A stretch of 64,000 nt of DNA from an uncultured Dehalococcoidia bacterium (GCA_951812395.1 CATOSD010000002.1:672442-736441); one strand, 5' to 3'. Positions 24,995-34,179 are shown, counted from the stretch's first letter. Translations and numbers: made by a program. Notes: a model not told the origin generated them from the sequence alone.

Positions 24995-25651
24995 ATGCCG
25001 AACCAACCCCCCACCCCCGACCCCTCCGCCAACCCCCTTCCTGCACACATAGAGGCGGCCGCAGAACACCTGCGGCGCGGCGGCGTGGCGGCGATACCGA
25101 CCGACACCATATACGGCCTGGCGGCGAACGCGCTGAACGAGCGCGCAGTGGAGCGCGTGTTCCGGCTGAAGCGCCGGCCCGCGGGCATGGCGCTGCCGCT
25201 GCTCATCGCCGACGCCACCGACCTGGACCGCTGGGCGCTCGACGTCCCGGACGACGCGCGACGTCTGGCCGAGCGCTTCTGGCCGGGCGCGCTGACGCTG
25301 GTGGTGCGCAAGGCGCCGGACATCCCGCACGCCGCGACGGGCGGGCTGGACACGGTGGCGTTGCGGGCGCCCGCGCACGACGCGCCGCGCGCGCTGGCGC
25401 GGCTGCTGGGCCGCCCCGTGACGGGCACCAGCGCCAACCGCAGCGGACGCCCGGGACTGACTGACGCGGACGATGTGCGCCGCGAGTTTGAGGGCGAGTG
25501 CTGCATGGTGCTGGACGGCCGCTGCGACGGTGGCGTCGCGTCCACGCTGGTCGACCTGACGGGCGCCGAGCCGCGAATCCTCCGCGAGGGGGCGGTCTCG
25601 CGGGAGGAACTTTCCGAAGTGTGCGCCGCGTTCGCGGCCGGAGTCGGGTAG
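24995..25651 (+). CDS. tsaC: Threonylcarbamoyl-AMP synthase (TsaC/Sua5/YrdC family)
   Basis: The 218-residue protein has the YrdC fold motifs: AAEHLRRGGVAAIPTDTIYGLAANAL, VFRLKRRPAGMALPLLI (the KxR/P-loop-like patch), RFWPGALTLVV, DTVALRAPAH and VTGTSANRSGRPGLTDADDV. It makes threonylcarbamoyl-AMP for tRNA t6A37. It lacks the long Sua5 C-terminal domain. ATG 24995 is used; a TTG directly before it is in frame. No Shine-Dalgarno site is seen, so the mRNA may be nearly leaderless. Confidence 0.9.
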   Translation: MPNQPPTPDPSANPLPAHIEAAAEHLRRGGVAAIPTDTIYGLAANALNERAVERVFRLKRRPAGMALPLLIADATDLDRWALDVPDDARRLAERFWPGALTLVVRKAPDIPHAATGGLDTVALRAPAHDAPRALARLLGRPVTGTSANRSGRPGLTDADDVRREFEGECCMVLDGRCDGGVASTLVDLTGAEPRILREGAVSREELSEVCAAFAAGVG

Positions 25652-25678
25652 GGCGGCCAGCCCTTCTTGAGGATGCAA

Positions 25679-26683
25679 TTGACTACCATCGAGGACTTGT
25701 CCCCCCAGATAGAGGATGCGCTCCGGCGCGTCGTCGCCGGCCGGGACATGCCCTTCTACCAGATGATGACGTACCACATGGGCTGGACCGGCGAGCCGGG
25801 CGAACCCGTGCCTGCACGGACTAGCCCTCGTGCGCTCGGGGCGCTGTGTCTGCTGGCGTGCCGCGCCGCCGGAGGGGACGCCACGTTCGCGCTACCGGCC
25901 GCCGCAGCGATCGAACTCGTAGCCGGCTTCTGCGAGATCCATGCGGACGTGCAGGCTGGCACACCGACGAGGGACGGCCGGGACACCGTGTGGTGGAAGT
26001 GGGGGCCCGCGCAGGCGATCAACGCCGGTGACGGGATGCACGCGCTCGCCAGGCTCGCGCTGTTCGGGCTGCAGGACGCCGGGCTATCGGCTGAGGCCAC
26101 ATTCCGCAGCGTGCAGGTGCTGGATGAGGCGAGTCTTCGCACTTGCGAGGGGCGATTTCTCGACCTGCAGGCGCAGGAGCGCATAGACCTTGGACTGGAC
26201 GAGTACCTCGAGATGGTGCGACTGAAGTCGGGATCTCTCGCCGCGTGCGCCGCGCGGCTCGGAGCGCTCGCGGCTTCCGCGGACGCGAGGGTGTTGGACG
26301 CACTGGCGTCGAGCGGCGAGAGCATTGGAGTCGCTTGGCAGCTCCGCGAGGACGTCCGGCTCTTCTGGGACCTGTCGCCCAGTGGGTCGGAGCCCTACCC
26401 GGAAGTGGCCAACAAGATGAAGCTGCTACCGGTGGTGTACGCGTTCTCCAACGCCAACGCGAACCAGAAGCGCCGCATGGGAGAGTTCTACTTCAAGCGT
26501 GTGCTCGAGCCTTCCGACGTGGGCCGCCTGCGCGAGCTCGTGGATGAGATGGAGGTGCGCGACGCCTGCGAGGATCTGATAGCGGGATACCGCGAGAGAT
26601 ACGCCCAAGGGCTCGCCGCCGCTGACGTTTCGGAAGAGGGCAGGGCGGCGATACTGGCGCTTTCCGACGAGTTGACAGGTTAG
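25679..26683 (+). CDS. Degenerate polyprenyl synthetase family protein
   Basis: The roughly 334-residue protein aligns with trans-prenyl diphosphate synthases: a helix with HMGW, then SPRALGALCLLACRAAGG, and the first-Asp-rich region. That region reads EIHADVQAGTPTRDGRDTVWWKWGPAQAINAGDGMHALA. The expected DDxxD before GxPT is reduced to HADVQAG, and the second motif is REDVRLFWD instead of DDxxD. The G-x-A-x-AINAGD helix is intact. Catalysis of normal chain elongation is therefore doubtful. It could be an inactive subunit or a diverged enzyme. TTG 25679 is chosen for its GAGGA site 5 bases upstream; TTG 25667 and ATG 25673 are in frame. Confidence 0.7.
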   Translation: MTTIEDLSPQIEDALRRVVAGRDMPFYQMMTYHMGWTGEPGEPVPARTSPRALGALCLLACRAAGGDATFALPAAAAIELVAGFCEIHADVQAGTPTRDGRDTVWWKWGPAQAINAGDGMHALARLALFGLQDAGLSAEATFRSVQVLDEASLRTCEGRFLDLQAQERIDLGLDEYLEMVRLKSGSLAACAARLGALAASADARVLDALASSGESIGVAWQLREDVRLFWDLSPSGSEPYPEVANKMKLLPVVYAFSNANANQKRRMGEFYFKRVLEPSDVGRLRELVDEMEVRDACEDLIAGYRERYAQGLAAADVSEEGRAAILALSDELTG

Positions 26684-26716
26684 GTGTTGAGAAATCAAGG
26701 CGGTTGTGTCCCATTC

Positions 26717-26789
26717 GTCACCCCCATCGCAACCCTACGGCAGGCTCAGGGCAAGCCCTTCCCCCATCAAGGGTGAAGGGACCTTTCGG
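26717..26789 (+). repeat. Dispersed hairpin repeat, copy 4 with insertion
   Basis: TCACCCCCATCGCAACCC is followed by about 22 extra bases (TACGGCAGGCTCAGGGCAAG) and then CCCTTCCCCCATCAAGGGTGAAGGGAC. It sits between the polyprenyl synthase-like gene and pgk. Confidence 0.75.
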
Positions 26790-26813
26790 TAGGGACACCC
26801 ACAGGAGCATCGC

Positions 26814-28010
26814 TTGGCCGCTAAGCAGACTTTAGAGGACATCCGCGTTGACGGGCGCACCGTCCTGGTGCGCGTCGACTACAACGTGCCGTTCCGCCCG
26901 GGCAGCGTCGAAATTTCGGACGACAGCCGCATCGCGGCATCGCTGCCCACGCTCCGCTACCTGCTCGAGCGCGAGTGCAGGCTGATCGTCTGCTCGCACC
27001 TGGGCCGGCCAAGTGGGCGCGTCGTGGAAGAGCTGCGCATGGCGCCCGTGTCGGCGCGGCTGGCCGAACTGCTGGGCGTGCCCATCCGCCAACTGGACGA
27101 CTGCGTGGGCCCCGAGGTTATGGACGCCGTGAACGCCATGCGGGCCGGTGACGTCGTGATGCTAGAGAACCTGCGATTTCACGCGGGCGAAGAGGCCAAC
27201 GACATGGAGTTCGCCACGGCCCTCGCCATGCCGGCGGACCTGTACGTCAACGACGCGTTCGGCGCGGCCCACAGAGCGCACGCCTCTACCGAGGGCGTGG
27301 CGCGCCTGCTGCCTGCGGCGGCCGGCTTCCTCATGGCGAGGGAGCTAGCCATGCTGGGGCAGGCGCTCGACGAGCCTCGCCGCCCGTTCGCCGCCATCAT
27401 GGGCGGCGCCAAGGTGTCGGACAAGATAGCCGTGCTCGAAAGCCTGGCGGGCAAAGTGGACAAGCTCATCATAGGCGGCGGCATGGCGGCGACGTTCTTC
27501 AAGGCGCAGGGCTTGCCCATTGGCGACTCACTCGTGGAGGACGAGTGGGTCCCATTCGCGCGCGACTTCCTGCTAAAGGCAGGCGAGACCGGCCTGGAGC
27601 TTCTGCTGCCAGACGACGTCGTGATCGCCAATGAGTTCTCCGTCCACGCCGACAGCCGCGTGGTCGGCGTGGACGGAATACCGGGTGGATGGCGCGTGAT
27701 GGACGTGGGGCCGGGAACCGCCGACGCCTTGGCGCGCGCGGTCGGTGACTGCGGGACGGTGCTGTGGAACGGCCCGATGGGCGTATTCGAATGGAGCAAC
27801 TTCTCGCACGGCACGGTGCGGCTTGCCGAGGCGCTGTCCGCGCTGGGCGACGCCACGACCGTCGTGGGCGGCGGCTCGACCGCGGAGGCCGTGCAGTCGC
27901 TGGGATACGCTGAGCGCATGACGCACGTCTCCACCGGCGGCGGCGCGTCCCTCGAGTTCCTGGAGGGCAGGGAGCTACCCGGCGTCGCCGCCCTGCCGGA
28001 CAAGGAGTAA
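26814..28010 (+). CDS. pgk: Phosphoglycerate kinase
   Basis: The 398-residue glycolytic enzyme interconverts 1,3-bisphosphoglycerate/ADP and 3-phosphoglycerate/ATP. Motifs: TVLVRVDYNVPF, IVCSHLGRPSGRVVEELRM, DAFGAAHRAHASTEGV, AIMGGAKVSDKIAVLE, WNGPMGVFEW and VVGGGSTAEAV with the closing VSTGGGASLEFLEGRELPGV. The start is a TTG at 26814 with AGGAG 5 bases upstream. apgM and, beyond mcrBC, tpiA continue the glycolytic run. Confidence 0.95.
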   Translation: MAAKQTLEDIRVDGRTVLVRVDYNVPFRPGSVEISDDSRIAASLPTLRYLLERECRLIVCSHLGRPSGRVVEELRMAPVSARLAELLGVPIRQLDDCVGPEVMDAVNAMRAGDVVMLENLRFHAGEEANDMEFATALAMPADLYVNDAFGAAHRAHASTEGVARLLPAAAGFLMARELAMLGQALDEPRRPFAAIMGGAKVSDKIAVLESLAGKVDKLIIGGGMAATFFKAQGLPIGDSLVEDEWVPFARDFLLKAGETGLELLLPDDVVIANEFSVHADSRVVGVDGIPGGWRVMDVGPGTADALARAVGDCGTVLWNGPMGVFEWSNFSHGTVRLAEALSALGDATTVVGGGSTAEAVQSLGYAERMTHVSTGGGASLEFLEGRELPGVAALPDKE

Positions 28011-28118
28011 CAGCCCTGCCGCACCGGGCACATCAGCCCTGCCGCACCTGGCACAACAGCCCTGCCAGGCTGGGTGTAGCCAACCTGTCATTCTGAGCAT
28101 AGCCGAAGAATCCGGAGA
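28011..28118 (+). repeat. 23-bp tandem repeats and TCATTCTGAGC-type repeat after pgk
   Basis: Three units starting CAGCCCTGCC at 28011, 28034 and 28057 form a 23-bp tandem; the third is diverged. From 28086 the sequence TGTCATTCTGAGCATAGCC followed by GAAGAATCCGG resembles a short interspersed motif common in many bacterial genomes. Confidence 0.6.
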
Positions 28119-28124
28119 CCAACC

Positions 28125-29330
28125 GTGATCGACCTTCCCTTTCTGGACGAAATCGCTCGCCCCACGCCCACTCGCATCCTCATGCTCGTCGTCGACGGCC
28201 TGGGCGGCGCCCCTCACCCCGACACGGGCAAGTCGGAGCTTGAGACGGCGCGGCTGCCCAACCTGGACGCGTTGGCGGCCGAGAGCGCGTGCGGCCTTAC
28301 GACTCCCGTGCTCCCGGGGATTACGCCTGGCAGCGGACCGGGCCACATGGCGCTCTTCGGCTACGATCCCGTGAAGTACCTGATGGGCCGTGGCGTGCTG
28401 GAGGCGCTGGGCTCCGGCATCGAGATGGCCGAGGGCGACGTGGCCGCGCGCGGCAACCTGTGCACCATCGACGACAGCGGCCTGATAACGGATCGCCGCG
28501 CCGGACGCATCCCGACGGTCGAGAGCGCCCCGGTGGTCGAGCTGCTGGACGGCATAGACGTGCCGGGCGTTGAGGTGTCCGTGTACCCCGTACAGGACTA
28601 CCGCCTCGTCCTGCTGCTCCGCGGCGAGTCCCTGAGCGACGCCATCACCGGCACCGACCCGCAAGTCGAGGGCGCGGCGCCTCTGGAGTCGCAGCCGCTC
28701 GCGGAGGACGCCCTCAAGACGGCCAAGGCGGTGAACCGGTTCGCGGCGTCCGCGCGCGCCGTCCTCGCGGGCCGCGAGCGCGCCAACATGGTTGTGATGC
28801 GCGGGTTCTCCGGCGTGCCCAACCTGCCGGACTTCGGGGCGAGCTACAGGCTCGACCCGGCGGCCATCGCCGCCTATCCGATGTACCGCGGGCTCGCGCA
28901 GCTTGTGGGCATGAAGATCATCCGGACGGGCGGAGACTTCGACGCGGAGCTCGAGACGCTGGAGTCCGTCTCCGCCGACCACGACTTCATCTTCCTGCAC
29001 TACAAGCCCGCCGACGCCGCGGGCGAAGACGGCGACTTCGACGCCAAGGTCCACTGGCTCGAGGAGCTGGACACCCGGATTCCGCGCGTGCTGGCGACCG
29101 AGCCGGACGTGCTGGTGGTGGCCGGCGACCACTCCACGCCCGCGATCATGGCGGGCCACAGTTGGCACCCCGTGCCGCTGCTCATCCGCTCGCGGTACAC
29201 CCGCGGCGATGGGGTAGGGCAGTTCTCGGAGCGCGCCTTCCGCGGCGGGTCGCTCGGCTCGCTCTCTGCGCAAAACGTCATGCTCCTCGCCATGGCCCAC
29301 GCCGGCAAGCTCAACAAGTACGGGCCGTAG
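28125..29330 (+). CDS. apgM: Archaeal-type cofactor-independent phosphoglycerate mutase (ApgM)
   Basis: The 401-residue protein belongs to the alkaline-phosphatase superfamily branch ApgM. It has ILMLVVDGLGGAPHPDTGKSELETARLPNLDAL, GITPGSGPGHMALFGYDP with the nucleophilic Ser, YKPADAAGEDGDFDAKV and VVAGDHSTPAIMAGHSWHPVPLLI with metal-binding DH. It converts 3- and 2-phosphoglycerate using two metal ions. The start is GTG 28125. ApgM occurs in archaea and in some bacteria including Chloroflexota relatives. pgk is 114 bp upstream. Confidence 0.92.
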   Translation: MIDLPFLDEIARPTPTRILMLVVDGLGGAPHPDTGKSELETARLPNLDALAAESACGLTTPVLPGITPGSGPGHMALFGYDPVKYLMGRGVLEALGSGIEMAEGDVAARGNLCTIDDSGLITDRRAGRIPTVESAPVVELLDGIDVPGVEVSVYPVQDYRLVLLLRGESLSDAITGTDPQVEGAAPLESQPLAEDALKTAKAVNRFAASARAVLAGRERANMVVMRGFSGVPNLPDFGASYRLDPAAIAAYPMYRGLAQLVGMKIIRTGGDFDAELETLESVSADHDFIFLHYKPADAAGEDGDFDAKVHWLEELDTRIPRVLATEPDVLVVAGDHSTPAIMAGHSWHPVPLLIRSRYTRGDGVGQFSERAFRGGSLGSLSAQNVMLLAMAHAGKLNKYGP

Positions 29331-29365
29331 CTGCGATTTCTGGAAGGGTTTAGCAGGAGAGGACC

Positions 29366-31153
29366 ATGCCAGCCAGACAGAATAGAGTCGGCGTAGAAAG
29401 GGTCTATGCTGCCGCCCAGAAGTGGGTCAATGCCGCACTGCGAAACGACGACTCACTCTTCACCCCCGGTCGTCCAATTTGGACAACCCAACTACTTGGA
29501 GAGATTCACCGTAAATTCCTGGATAGGCCGGATGGGGGAGGTGGTAGTTTCTACGACCAGTTGGAGAAGCAGTTAGCGGGCAGTCTGCCGGATGTTTACC
29601 AACTCATGGGAGAAGTTCTCTACGCTCACTTGCTGATAGTCTCCACTTCTAACGGTACAAATCAGCAAAGGAGGATCGAAACTGTACTCAATTGGTCGCC
29701 ATCACCTGTGCAGATTCCTCAGGAACTTGTCGCCGCGCTGACGCCAGGGCTAGTAACTCCAGGCCAGGCGTATCACACATATCGTCCCTTCCAAGTTGGA
29801 CTTCTCATTGAGTTCGCTGAGCAGTGGAAAGATCTGGCCCTAGAAGAACGCGAACGACGGTTGAATGCCCCTTGGATGTTCAAAGAATTCGTGATGGGGT
29901 TGCAGCCTCGTAGCCGTCTGCTTCGCAGGAATCAGAATACACCGAGGATACAACGGCAGGCATTGCTTCATCTTGTCCACCCCGATACTTTTGAGGCAAT
30001 AGTCAATATAGATCACAAGAACAAGATAGCGGAAGTCTTCGCAGGCTACGTATCAGATCCCGAGGCGGATGTTGACGTAAAGATGACGCAGATTCGCACC
30101 GCCCTCGAGGCCGAACACGGGCAGGACTTCGGCTTCTACAACGATGATATCCGGCCACAGTGGGATGTTAACGGCATCCCGGTTCCCGTGCCAAACCCTC
30201 AACCTGTGAGTGATGAGAGTGTGCGGCCGACAATAGACCTGAACGCTCTCGCCGCCCAACTCTTCCTACCCGCCGCCTTCCTGCGCGAAATCGACGCGCT
30301 CCTCGCCGACAAGAAGCAGGTCATCTTCCAGGGGCCGCCGGGCACAGGCAAAACCTACGTCGCGCAAAAGCTTGCCAGGCACCTCGCCGGGTCGCCGGAC
30401 CGCGTCACGCTGGTGCAGTTTCACCCGTCCTACGCCTACGAGGACTTCGTACAGGGCTTTCGTCCCACGCTGCGGAACGGGCAGGCGGGTTTCGAGCTGA
30501 CGGACGGACCGCTGCTGCGAGCCGCCGAACGGGCGCGGGGAGAGCCGGAAACGAGGCACTTCCTCATCATCGACGAGATTAACCGCGGCAACCTGGCCAA
30601 GGTGTTTGGGGAGTTGTACTACCTGCTGGAGTATCGTGACGAGAAGATCACGCTCCAGTACCAGGTGGAAGAGGATAAGAAATTCTCTCTGCCAGGCAAC
30701 CTGTACATCATCGGGACGATGAACACCGCCGACCGCTCGATCGCGCTGGTGGACCTGGCACTGCGACGACGCTTCTACTTCGTGGAGTTCCACCCGGACT
30801 CCGAGCCGGTCAAGGGCGTGCTACGCCGCTGGCTGGAATCGAACCATCCCGGCATGGGCTGGGTCGCCGACGTGGTCGAGGAGGCGAACAGGCTTCTAGA
30901 GAGCGACCGGCACGCCGCCATCGGGCCGAGCTACTTCATGCGAGACAGACTAGACGACAGCATCGTGAACCGAATCTGGAAGCATAGCGTGCTGCCGTAC
31001 ATCGAGGAGCGGCGGTTTGGCGGCGAGCTGGTCACCGAAGAGTTCGCACTCGAGAGACTCAGGCGCCGCTCCGCTTCGCCTGCACAGCCCGAGGAAAACG
31101 GCGACGACCCGAAGAACGGCGAGGATGGCGACGCGACTGATGCGCCAGCTTGA
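29366..31153 (+). CDS. mcrB: McrB-like AAA+ GTPase of a type IV restriction system
   Basis: The 595-residue protein has an N-terminal domain of about 290 residues with no motif I recognise; by analogy with McrB it should bind modified DNA. The C-terminal motor has VIFQGPPGTGKTYVAQKLA (Walker A), the McrB-typical FHPSYAYEDFVQGFRP, HFLIIDEINRGNLAKVFGEL (Walker B) and the signature TMNTADRSIALVDLALRRRF. McrB translocates DNA using GTP and activates the McrC nuclease. The N-terminal half is visibly poorer in GC (to about 30240) than the motor half, suggesting that the specificity domain was exchanged. mcrC overlaps the 3' end. Confidence 0.9.
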   Translation: MPARQNRVGVERVYAAAQKWVNAALRNDDSLFTPGRPIWTTQLLGEIHRKFLDRPDGGGGSFYDQLEKQLAGSLPDVYQLMGEVLYAHLLIVSTSNGTNQQRRIETVLNWSPSPVQIPQELVAALTPGLVTPGQAYHTYRPFQVGLLIEFAEQWKDLALEERERRLNAPWMFKEFVMGLQPRSRLLRRNQNTPRIQRQALLHLVHPDTFEAIVNIDHKNKIAEVFAGYVSDPEADVDVKMTQIRTALEAEHGQDFGFYNDDIRPQWDVNGIPVPVPNPQPVSDESVRPTIDLNALAAQLFLPAAFLREIDALLADKKQVIFQGPPGTGKTYVAQKLARHLAGSPDRVTLVQFHPSYAYEDFVQGFRPTLRNGQAGFELTDGPLLRAAERARGEPETRHFLIIDEINRGNLAKVFGELYYLLEYRDEKITLQYQVEEDKKFSLPGNLYIIGTMNTADRSIALVDLALRRRFYFVEFHPDSEPVKGVLRRWLESNHPGMGWVADVVEEANRLLESDRHAAIGPSYFMRDRLDDSIVNRIWKHSVLPYIEERRFGGELVTEEFALERLRRRSASPAQPEENGDDPKNGEDGDATDAPA

Positions 31154-32357
31154 TCTTCGCGAGTACGAGCAGAGCGGCCCCCATACCCTCTCGGCCGCCG
31201 AGCGCGACGACCTCCGGGAAGCCGTTTCCTCACTAACAATCGAGCCGGCCGCGGGCGAGCACACCGCCTACCACATCACCCCGTCCGCCACCGTCGGCGC
31301 TGTAGAAATCGGCGACCTGTCCGTCCACATTCAGCCCAAGATCGGCATCCCCCAGCTCCTGTCGCTGGCCTGCTACGCCATGGGCGTGTACAAGCCACAG
31401 GAGCAGCGGCGCTTCGACTTCCGGGAGGAAGCCGCGCTCCCCGACACGCTGGCGCTCGCCCTCGCCGCCGCGGCTCGCGGGGCGTTCGCGCGGGGGCTGC
31501 TGCACGGATACCGCACCGAGGAGGAGGCGCTGTACGCCGTGCGGGGCCGAATCCGGTTTGACGAGCAGGTCCGGCGCAGGTTCGGCATCGCCATGCCGGT
31601 GGAGGTGCGCTACGATGAGTTCACGGACGACATCACGGAGAACCGGCTCGTGAAGGCGGCCGTCGCGCGGCTCGGCGAGATGCGCCTGCGGTCGTCGCGG
31701 GCACGCCGTGGCATGGGCTGGACCGCCGCGATGCTGGAGAACGTATCGCTGGCCGAGTACGGTCCGAGGGACGTGCCCGACGTCACGTTCGACAGGCTGA
31801 ACGAGCATTATCGCGGCGTGGTCGGGCTGTCCCGCCTCATCCTGCGCCACAGCGCGTTCGAGGCGCAGCGGGGCAAGGTGCGGTCCACTGGGTTTCTGAT
31901 GGATATGAACAGGCTATTCCAAGAGTTCGTCACCGCGGCCTTACGAGAATCGCTTCGCGTCTCCGAGCGTGTGTTCCTGGAGAGGAACATCGGCAGCCTC
32001 GATGAAGGGCGTGAGGTGTCGCTCAGGCCCGACCTGACCTGGTGGGAAGGCAACGACTGCACTTTCGTGGGCGACGCTAAGTACAAGCTGGTTAAACCGG
32101 CCGGGGCGCCCAACGCCGACCTGTACCAACTGCTGGCCTACGTGACCGCGCTGGACCTGCCGGGCGGCGTGCTGGTCTACGCGGCGGGCGAGACGGAAGC
32201 GGCCAGCTACCGGGTCCGTCACTCCGGCAAGCTACTCGAAGTGACCACGCTCGACCTGGGCGGGACGCTGGACGACGTGCTCAGGCGCGTCGAGCGTGTG
32301 GCTGACAGGGTCAGGGGACTGCGCGATGAGGCCCGGAGCCTCCGACCTGCCGCGTAA
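31125..32357 (+). CDS. mcrC: McrC-like PD-(D/E)xK nuclease subunit
   Basis: The roughly 410-residue protein opens with RQLDLREYEQSG and has an N-terminal beta-rich McrC domain (AYHITPSATVGAVEIGDLSVHIQPKIGIPQLLSLACYA) and a C-terminal nuclease domain. The active-site pattern is SLRPDLTWWEGNDCTFVGDAKYK (D...DxK), followed by a QLLAYVTAL helix. McrC cuts DNA when driven by McrB at methylated sites. The ATG at 31125 overlaps mcrB by 29 bp; ATG 31140 is an alternative start. GC content matches the mcrB motor half. Confidence 0.9.
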   Translation: MATRLMRQLDLREYEQSGPHTLSAAERDDLREAVSSLTIEPAAGEHTAYHITPSATVGAVEIGDLSVHIQPKIGIPQLLSLACYAMGVYKPQEQRRFDFREEAALPDTLALALAAAARGAFARGLLHGYRTEEEALYAVRGRIRFDEQVRRRFGIAMPVEVRYDEFTDDITENRLVKAAVARLGEMRLRSSRARRGMGWTAAMLENVSLAEYGPRDVPDVTFDRLNEHYRGVVGLSRLILRHSAFEAQRGKVRSTGFLMDMNRLFQEFVTAALRESLRVSERVFLERNIGSLDEGREVSLRPDLTWWEGNDCTFVGDAKYKLVKPAGAPNADLYQLLAYVTALDLPGGVLVYAAGETEAASYRVRHSGKLLEVTTLDLGGTLDDVLRRVERVADRVRGLRDEARSLRPAA

Positions 32358-32425
32358 CCACAGCCGGGCGAAATCGCCTATACTGGACGGCAACGCGGCA
32401 GCACACGCCTGACAGGAGACCCACC

Positions 32426-33181
32426 TTGCCAACCACCATCATCGCCGGCAACTGGAAGATGAACACCACACGCCAGGAGGCCCGCGCGCTCGTGGAGCAG
32501 ATGCGCGACGCCCTGGACGCCGTGGAGGGCGTCACCACGCTGCTGTGCCCGCCGTTCGTGCACCTGGAAACCGTCGCGGACCTGTTGCGCGGCACGTCGG
32601 TCGCGCTGGGCGCGCAGAACATGCACCCCGAGAGCTCCGGAGCGTTCACCGGCGAGGTCTCGCCCGACATGCTCCGCGGCCTGTGCGAGTACGTGATCCT
32701 GGGCCACTCCGAGCGGCGCGAGCTGTTCGGCGAGACCGACGAGTTCGTCAATGCCAAGGTGCGCGCCGCGCTCGCCGCCGGCCTGCGGCCCATCCTGTGC
32801 GTGGGCGAGCGGCTGGAGCAGCGGGAGGGCGGGGAAGCGGATGCCGTCGTCGAGCGCCAGGTGGGAGTTGGCCTCGAGGGCGTGGAGGACGCCTCGGCCC
32901 TGGTCGTCGCCTACGAGCCGGTGTGGGCTATCGGGACGGGCAGGGCGGCCACCCCGGACGTGGCGCAGTCCATGATGGCGACCATACGCGGCGCGCTGGC
33001 GGCGCGGTTCGGCGCCGACGCGGCCGGCGAGGCGCCGCTGCTGTACGGGGGCAGCGTCAATCTCGGCAACGTCGAGGAGTACGCGCGCCAGCCGGACGTG
33101 AACGGCGCGCTCGTCGGCGGCGCCAGTCTCGACGCCGAGGCGTTCACCAAGATAGTGCAGCTCGCCGCCCGGCACTCCTGA
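32426..33181 (+). CDS. tpiA: Triosephosphate isomerase
   Basis: The 251-residue TIM barrel interconverts DHAP and GAP. Motifs: IIAGNWKMNTTRQEA (Lys), ILGHSERRELFGE (catalytic His), VVAYEPVWAIGTGRAATP (catalytic Glu) and LLYGGSVNLGN with phosphate-binding glycines. The start is TTG 32426 with AGGAG 7 bases upstream. It continues the glycolytic run interrupted by mcrBC. Confidence 0.95.
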   Translation: MPTTIIAGNWKMNTTRQEARALVEQMRDALDAVEGVTTLLCPPFVHLETVADLLRGTSVALGAQNMHPESSGAFTGEVSPDMLRGLCEYVILGHSERRELFGETDEFVNAKVRAALAAGLRPILCVGERLEQREGGEADAVVERQVGVGLEGVEDASALVVAYEPVWAIGTGRAATPDVAQSMMATIRGALAARFGADAAGEAPLLYGGSVNLGNVEEYARQPDVNGALVGGASLDAEAFTKIVQLAARHS

Positions 33182-33234
33182 CGCCGCTCCCGGAGCCAGT
33201 GCGCCTCGCAAGGCCGAAAGCGCGTCACACCGCT

Positions 33235-34179
33235 ATGCCCGTGCCACGCGAACAAATCCCTGTCATCGCCGTAGTCGGCCAGACCGCCGTCGGCAAGAGC
33301 AGCCTCGCCATGTGCCTCGCCAGCCGCCTTGGCGGCGAGATCGTGAGCGCTGACAGTCGCCAGGTGTACCGCCGCATGGACATCGGCACAGCCAAACCGC
33401 CGCCGGAGCACCTCGCCGCCATCCGCCACCATCTGATCGACGTCGCGGACCCTGGTGATGAGTACAGCTTAGCTACTTTCTTGCACGAATCGCGGAAAGC
33501 TATCCAAAACGTAAACGAGATTTCCAGGCTTCCGATAGTGGCTGGAGGCGCCGGACAGTACGTGTGGGGACTGCTTGAGGGATGGGATCCTCCTGCGGTC
33601 GCGCCGGACCCGCTGCTCCGCGCGCAGCTTGCGGAACGCCTGGAGTCCGAAGGCGTCGTGGCGCTGTACCGGGAGCTTGCCCAGCGCGCGCCGGACGCCG
33701 CCGCCCGCGTGGATGCCCGCAACCCCAGGCGTGTCGTACGGGCGCTGGAAGTTGCGCTCGCTTCTCCGGGGGCAGACCCGCCACCCCCTCGCCGGACTCC
33801 GCCCCCGTACGAAGTCGCCATCGTGGGGCTGGCGATGTACGACCAGACCCTGAGGCGGCGAATCGACGACCGCGTAGACGCCATGCTCGCCGCCGGTTGG
33901 GTCGACGAGGTTCGCGGCCTGCTCGATTCGGGGTACGGACCGGAGCTGCCCTCCATGTCCAGCCTGGGCTACCGCGAGATCGCGGACTACCTGCATGGCA
34001 GGCTTTCCCTAGAGGAGGCGGCCGACGCGGTGAGGCGCGGCACACGCAGGTTCGCCAGGCGCCAGCGGACGTGGTTCAAGCCGACCGACGCCCGCATACG
34101 CTGGTTCGACGCCGAGACAGAGCGGGACGAGGCGCTCAGGTACGCCGAAGAGTGGCTCAACGGCCTCCGCCCGGATTGA
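33235..34179 (+). CDS. miaA: tRNA dimethylallyltransferase
   Basis: The 314-residue enzyme prenylates A37 of tRNAs reading UNN codons. It has the P-loop VVGQTAVGKSSLAMCLA, EIVSADSRQVYRRMDIGTAKP, HHLIDVADPGDEYSLATF, PIVAGGAGQYVWGLLEGW and the C-terminal SLGYREIADYLHG. Residues about 175-190 are a proline/arginine-rich linker (PGADPPPPRRTPPP). ATG 33235 gives a normal length; the reading frame upstream overlaps tpiA in another frame. Confidence 0.93.
   Translation: MPVPREQIPVIAVVGQTAVGKSSLAMCLASRLGGEIVSADSRQVYRRMDIGTAKPPPEHLAAIRHHLIDVADPGDEYSLATFLHESRKAIQNVNEISRLPIVAGGAGQYVWGLLEGWDPPAVAPDPLLRAQLAERLESEGVVALYRELAQRAPDAAARVDARNPRRVVRALEVALASPGADPPPPRRTPPPYEVAIVGLAMYDQTLRRRIDDRVDAMLAAGWVDEVRGLLDSGYGPELPSMSSLGYREIADYLHGRLSLEEAADAVRRGTRRFARRQRTWFKPTDARIRWFDAETERDEALRYAEEWLNGLRPD

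Noticed and set aside
28011-28079. CRISPR-like array from the 23-bp repeats
   Set aside because: Units are directly adjacent without spacers and there are no cas genes.
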